9,190 nt of DNA from Bacillota bacterium. Its GTDB lineage: Bacteria; Bacillota; Clostridia; Christensenellales; Aristaeellaceae. The stretch is taken from contig JAEZLW010000007.1 in assembly GCA_023415145.1 (NCBI GenBank), positions 1 to 9,190 of the forward strand, read 5' to 3'. A program made the position numbers and the translations under genes. The notes below the pieces were generated by a model that saw nothing but the letters and a program-made list of their open reading frames with translations, did no database searches and was not told the DNA's origin. Positions 5,778-9,190 of the stretch are shown one piece after another; the stretch's first letter is position 1; each line of letters starts with the position of its first letter.

Positions 5778-7685
5778 TCACTCTTCTGTTGGCGTCCAGT
5801 CCGCCCAGGCAGCCCCCGGCATGTCGCTGGGCATACGCCAATCGCCCCTGGGCGAAAGGCTTACGCTGCCCACCTTTGGCCCGTCGGGCATGCAGCTTCG
5901 CTTGAACTGCTGGGAAAAAAACCTTCGCAAAAACAGCTTCAATGCCTTTTGTACGACGGCCTTCTCATACACACCATCAAAGGCCTGCAATGCAAAAGCG
6001 TAAAGCCGTTCCGGTGAGCTGCCTGAATCCATCATGTGATACAGGAAAAAATCATGCAGCGCGTAATCTCCCAGAATCTCCTCGGTTCGCTGCGCCAGCT
6101 CCCCCTTGTCCACAGGCAAAAGCTCCGGAGAGATGGGGGTATCGATGATGTCCTCGCACACCTTTTGTACCTGGCCGCCAAACACGCTTTCCCCCAGGTA
6201 CTTCACCAAGGTGCGCACCAGCGTCTTGGGGATGGAGCAGTTGACGTTGTACATGCTCATGTGATCGCCGTTGTAGGTGGAAAAGCCCAGCGCGGCCTCG
6301 CTCAAGTCGCCGGTGCCCAGGACCAGCGCGCCGATGCGGTTGGCATAATCCATTAAAATCTGGGTGCGTTCCCTGGCCTGGCTGTTTTCATAGGCCACAT
6401 CATGAACGCTTTCGTCCTGCCCGATGTCTGAAAAATGCTGGCGAACGGCAGGGGTGATGTCCACTTCCCGAATCGTGCAGCCCAAGGCCTCCATCAGCAG
6501 CATGGCGTTTTTGCGGGTTCGCTTTCCAGTGCCAAAGCCTGGCATGGTGATGGCGTGCAAATTCTCCGGCGGCAGGCCCATTTCGCGGAAGGCTCTTGCG
6601 GCCACCAGCAGTGCCAGCGCGCTGTCCAGCCCTCCGGAAATGCCCACCACCAGCTTGCGAAGGCTGGCCGCATTCAGGCGCGTAAAAAGGGCGATGGTCT
6701 GGATGGATGTGATCTCATCGCACCGGTGAAGCCGTTGGCTTTCCTCAGGAACGAATGGCAGCGGCGGAATGGGACGCCGAAAAGGCAACGCAAAGGTGGG
6801 CGATCCATCCATGGGAACGGTGCGCATGACAGCGCAGTCACTGTCAAAAAAGCTGCCGGTTCGCTGCCTCTGGTAGCGCAGCCGCTGAACATCCACATCC
6901 GAAACGGCGAAGGAGCCCTCCGGTTTAAAGCGGGGCGATTCCTGCAATGTACGCCCATTTTCATACACGCCGCAGAACCCGGAGAATACAAGGTCGGTGG
7001 TGGATTCACCGTATCCCGCCCCCGCGTACGCATATCCACAGAAGCACCTGGCGCTTTGCTGGCGCAATAGCTCCCTGCGGTAATCGTGCTTGGCGGCCAG
7101 CTCATTGCTGGCACTTGGGTTGAATATGATTTCCGCGCCGGCTGGGGCATAGGAGCTGGAAGGGGGATTGGGACCCCACAAATCTTCGCATATCTCAATG
7201 GCGAAGCGGAAATCCTCCGTTTCAAACAGCAGGTTCAAGCCAAACGGAATGATTTCACCGTTTAGCGTGATGGTTTCCGGCGTAAACCTTCCGCTTTTGA
7301 ACCAGCGGGTCTCATAAAACTCTCCGCCGTTGGGCAGGTAGCGCTTGGCTGCCACGCCCTTTACCTTTCCATTTTGCAAAACGGCGGCGCAGTTGTACAG
7401 CCGCCCCTGATTGGCAAGAGGCAGCCCCACGATCACCGCCATGGACCCGGTTTTTTCAGCCACTTCGAATAAGGCAGCCACAGCCTCCCGCTGCAGCGTT
7501 TCATTCAGCAGCAAGTCGCCGCAGGTATAGCCGGTCAAACACAATTCGGGAAACACCGCCGCCTGAACTTGCTCCTTGCAAAGCCTGGGCAGCCAGGCAA
7601 TGATCTCCGCACCATTTTTTTGACAATCACCCAGATGCACCTTTGGGGATACGGCAGCAATGCGCGCCATGTGCAAGCTCTTCAT
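5778..7685 (-). CDS. nadE: Glutamine-dependent NAD+ synthase
   Basis: It makes NAD+ from nicotinate adenine dinucleotide with ATP and ammonia from glutamine, the last step of NAD synthesis in the cytoplasm. About 635 residues, the usual length for the two-domain form. The N-terminal nitrilase-like glutaminase shows its triad: E47 in FPELCLTGY, K114 in AAKRYLPN and C166 in EICEDLWG. The synthetase domain shows the P-loop SGGLDS (350-355), GTGDLSEAALGFSTYNGDHMSMYNVN (457-482), and the standard C-terminal end RRFFSQQFKRSCMPDGPKVGSVSLSPRGDWRMPSD. The ATG at 7685 is preferred because family members begin about eight residues before the [V/I]AA.SP strand, and AAGG lies 10 nt upstream. A GTG at 7694 with GGAAGG 6 nt upstream is a real alternative and would add three residues. 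It heads the operon. Confidence 0.97.
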   Translation of the reverse strand: MKSLHMARIAAVSPKVHLGDCQKNGAEIIAWLPRLCKEQVQAAVFPELCLTGYTCGDLLLNETLQREAVAALFEVAEKTGSMAVIVGLPLANQGRLYNCAAVLQNGKVKGVAAKRYLPNGGEFYETRWFKSGRFTPETITLNGEIIPFGLNLLFETEDFRFAIEICEDLWGPNPPSSSYAPAGAEIIFNPSASNELAAKHDYRRELLRQQSARCFCGYAYAGAGYGESTTDLVFSGFCGVYENGRTLQESPRFKPEGSFAVSDVDVQRLRYQRQRTGSFFDSDCAVMRTVPMDGSPTFALPFRRPIPPLPFVPEESQRLHRCDEITSIQTIALFTRLNAASLRKLVVGISGGLDSALALLVAARAFREMGLPPENLHAITMPGFGTGKRTRKNAMLLMEALGCTIREVDITPAVRQHFSDIGQDESVHDVAYENSQARERTQILMDYANRIGALVLGTGDLSEAALGFSTYNGDHMSMYNVNCSIPKTLVRTLVKYLGESVFGGQVQKVCEDIIDTPISPELLPVDKGELAQRTEEILGDYALHDFFLYHMMDSGSSPERLYAFALQAFDGVYEKAVVQKALKLFLRRFFSQQFKRSCMPDGPKVGSVSLSPRGDWRMPSDMPGAAWADWTPTEE

Positions 7686-7712
7686 CAATTCCACACCTTG
7701 CCTTCCAGGGAC

Positions 7713-7741
7713 ATGCTACCATAAACCGGGAACGGTTACAA
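7713..7741 (-). promoter_or_regulatory. Candidate proximal nadE promoter with internal palindrome
   Basis: On the minus strand TTGTAA (7736-7741) and TAGCAT (7713-7718) are 17 nt apart, each four of six matches to consensus. The spacer contains AACCG-TTCC-CGGTT (7724-7737), a 5-bp-arm inverted repeat that could be an operator. Transcription would start near 7706, very close to the start codon, so the leader would be short. Confidence 0.35.
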
Positions 7742-7782
7742 GGGGAGAGGTATCGGATAAGGCCGCTGGGGATTGTCGTTTT

Positions 7783-7814
7783 AAAAAAGGGTGGCATCAT
7801 ATACCATATCAGCC
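7783..7814 (-). other. Possible attenuator-like hairpin in the nadE leader
   Basis: On the minus strand GGC and GCC (7812-7814 and 7793-7795), with inner ATAT/ATAT pairs, form a weak interrupted hairpin. It is followed by ACCC and six T (7783-7788). It lies between the two candidate nadE promoters, so it could act only on transcripts from the distal one. The stem is weak and the call is tentative. Confidence 0.2.
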
Positions 7815-7853
7815 CATCCATACATTTGGTAGAAGAACTGGCAATGAACATGT

Positions 7854-7883
7854 ATTATAGAAAAGAATAGAGAAATATGTAGA
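7854..7883 (-). promoter_or_regulatory. Candidate distal nadE-operon promoter, divergent from the kinase promoter
   Basis: On the minus strand a perfect TATAAT (7854-7859) is preceded by TCTACA (7878-7883, four of six matches) at 18 nt. The region is A/T-rich. It would give a leader of about 160 nt before nadE. Its -35 box is only 7 bp from the -35 box of the plus-strand promoter. Confidence 0.4.
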
Positions 7884-7890
7884 ATTTTGT

Positions 7891-7919
7891 TTGCAACGAA
7901 TGGTTGGTTATAGTATAAT
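7891..7919 (+). promoter_or_regulatory. Sigma-A promoter of the sensor kinase gene
   Basis: TTGCAA (7891-7896) and a perfect TATAAT (7914-7919) are separated by exactly 17 nt. The start of transcription would be near 7926, leaving a leader of about 56 nt before the ATG at 7982, which has GGGAAAGGGA as its ribosome binding site 7-8 nt upstream. It is the best-matching promoter in the window. Confidence 0.75.
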
Positions 7920-7981
7920 CAATGATAGAAGCAAGGTCATCCTTCTCCTTGACTATTGTCTGCGGGAAAGGGATGTTACAA

Positions 7982-9190
7982 ATGAAGAAGAATATTTTTG
8001 TTTTCCTTAGCCTTTTTTTATTTCTGGTATCAGTTCCCATATCCTCGCTTGCATTTGTTAATACGCAGGCTGTTTCAGTGCGCGTGCTTATCAGCGCAAC
8101 AGAAAATGATTACCCTCCCTTTTCCGTTACCAAAGGTGGCGAGGCGGATGGCTTCTCCGTAGAGTTGCTCCGTGCAGTAGCACGGGAGGCCGGCCTGTCC
8201 GTAAGCTTTTATGTGAATGAGTGGTCTGTTATAAAGAACAGGCTGGAAAACGGCGAGCTTGATGTGCTGCCATTGGTAAGCTATTCGGAAGAACGAGATC
8301 AATACTTTGATTTTACAGTCCCTTACATTGTAATGAATGGCAATATATTTGTGCATGAGGGCAACAACGACATCACCTCAGAGGATGACCTGTCCGGCAA
8401 AAGCATTGCGGTGATGCGCAATGATACAGCTCATGAATATGCGATGCGTATGCATTTAACTGACCGGATGATACTGACATCCACTTTTCAGGAGGCCTTT
8501 ACACTGCTGGCAAACGGACAGTGCGACGCTGTGCTTGCCCAAAGCCTAGTGGGTGCCAAGATCATCGACGATATGGGCTTGACAAACATAAAGGTCGTAC
8601 ACCGGATGAATGATGACGGTGTATCCAGGATAAAGGTCCATCTCACAGGATTTGAACAGAAGTTTTGCTTTGCCGTCAGGGATGGAGATAAGGAACTGCT
8701 GGCCAGGCTGAATGAGGGATTGACAGTCGTATCTGCCAACGGTACGTACAACCAGCTGTATGAAAAGTGGTTCCCCTTTCTAATCAATCATCAGCCGACA
8801 ATAAACGACATCCTTGCCTATCTTGCTTCTATTCTGGCTCCGCTGCTTCTGTTTTTGTTTGTTGCTTTTTTTATCATGGTCAAACGGGAGGTCAAACGCA
8901 AGACAAGGGAACTGAAAGCTGCAAACGAAGCCAAGAGCCGTTTCCTTGCCAACATGAGCCACGAGCTGCGTACGCCCCTGAATGCTATCCTGGGGTATTC
9001 CGCGCTGCTTCAAAAGGAGGAACTACTCTCTAAGGAGTCTGTAAAAAGCCTTCAGATCATCAACAAGAGTGGCTCTCATCTGCTTTCATTGATCAACGAC
9101 ATATTGGAGATTGCAAAGATTGAGTCACAAAAGGTTTCCCTGAACGCAGCCCCCTTTGATTTTCACCAATTCATTTGGGATATTGAAGCC
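7982..9190 (+). CDS. Membrane sensor histidine kinase with solute-binding (SBP family 3) sensor domain, 3' end cut
   Basis: The first 403 codons are present and the frame is open to the right edge. Residues 1-24 are a signal peptide or first membrane segment. Residues 33-264 form a family-3 solute-binding (venus-flytrap) domain: ENDYPPFSV (41-49), DGFSVELLRAVAREAGL (56-72), then SEERDQYFDFTVPY (102-115), where R105 matches the arginine that often holds a ligand carboxylate in amino-acid binders, and the second lobe from DDLSGKSIAVMRNDTA. A membrane helix follows at about 277-300, then a basic and helical linker, then HisKA with FLANMSHELRTPLN (321-334), H327 being the predicted phosphorylation site. 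The ATPase domain, and any receiver domain, lie beyond the edge. The architecture recalls EvgS/BvgS-type kinases but with one sensor domain. Two lines counted by hand near 8401 and 8581 have 43-45% G+C, against 68% in two nadE lines; a line over HisKA has 55%. Confidence 0.93.
   Translation, partial: MKKNIFVFLSLFLFLVSVPISSLAFVNTQAVSVRVLISATENDYPPFSVTKGGEADGFSVELLRAVAREAGLSVSFYVNEWSVIKNRLENGELDVLPLVSYSEERDQYFDFTVPYIVMNGNIFVHEGNNDITSEDDLSGKSIAVMRNDTAHEYAMRMHLTDRMILTSTFQEAFTLLANGQCDAVLAQSLVGAKIIDDMGLTNIKVVHRMNDDGVSRIKVHLTGFEQKFCFAVRDGDKELLARLNEGLTVVSANGTYNQLYEKWFPFLINHQPTINDILAYLASILAPLLLFLFVAFFIMVKREVKRKTRELKAANEAKSRFLANMSHELRTPLNAILGYSALLQKEELLSKESVKSLQIINKSGSHLLSLINDILEIAKIESQKVSLNAAPFDFHQFIWDIEA

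Noticed and set aside
6435..7070. Plus-strand open frame of 211 codons inside nadE
   Set aside because: Shadow of the high-G+C nadE coding strand; the nadE frame carries all catalytic motifs.
7788..7796. Plus-strand AGGGTGGCA, resembling the start of the T-box antiterminator motif
   Set aside because: The following bases do not match the ACCGCG part, no terminator follows, and the upstream stem region would fall inside the 5' end of nadE.
7926..7981. Short AAGG-TCAT-CCTT hairpin in the kinase leader
   Set aside because: Only four paired bases with nearby bulges; too weak to call a riboswitch or attenuator.

Overview
The window looks like a chromosomal segment from an anaerobic Clostridia-type Bacillota. 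This rests on strong AGGAGG-type ribosome binding sites, sigma-A-like promoters, a DUF6273 protein, a glutaminase-fused NadE, a phosphodiester glycosidase with a Thr-Pro linker, and fairly high G+C in most genes. I cannot name the genus. No IS element, CRISPR array, tRNA or rRNA was seen.

Layout: every gene from position 1 to 7685 is on the minus strand, and one gene from 7982 to the right edge is on the plus strand. Reading the minus strand in transcription order, the first operon is nadE, two GNAT acetyltransferases, a HAD phosphatase, a third GNAT, a flavodoxin-like protein and a membrane-anchored FMN-binding protein. Junctions are tight: a 27-nt gap, an ATGA overlap, a 10-nt gap, a 35-bp overlap, a 42-nt gap and a 21-nt gap. 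The operon ends at a hairpin plus T-tract terminator (2690-2719).

A second minus-strand unit starts at a promoter that overlaps that terminator (TTTACA-17-TATCAT). It encodes three exported proteins: a DUF6273 protein, a secreted PIG-L/LmbE-type deacetylase with an N-terminal beta-sandwich-like region, and a phosphodiester glycosidase (NAGPA domain) cut by the left edge. Family knowledge links both enzymes to GlcNAc-type sugars and, for the glycosidase, sugar-1-phosphodiesters. They may therefore remodel an envelope glycan or glycolipid, with the DUF6273 protein as an accessory of unknown function.

The 7686-7981 intergenic region is a divergent promoter region. On the plus strand, an excellent sigma-A promoter (TTGCAA-17-TATAAT) drives a membrane histidine kinase whose sensor is an extracytoplasmic family-3 solute-binding domain; it is cut by the right edge just after its HisKA domain. 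On the minus strand there are two weaker candidate promoters for the nadE operon, with a possible attenuator-like hairpin between them.

Most of the window is ordinary Clostridia housekeeping and accessory content. The three-gene secreted cassette is the part most worth a second look. No clear new defence or mobile system is visible.
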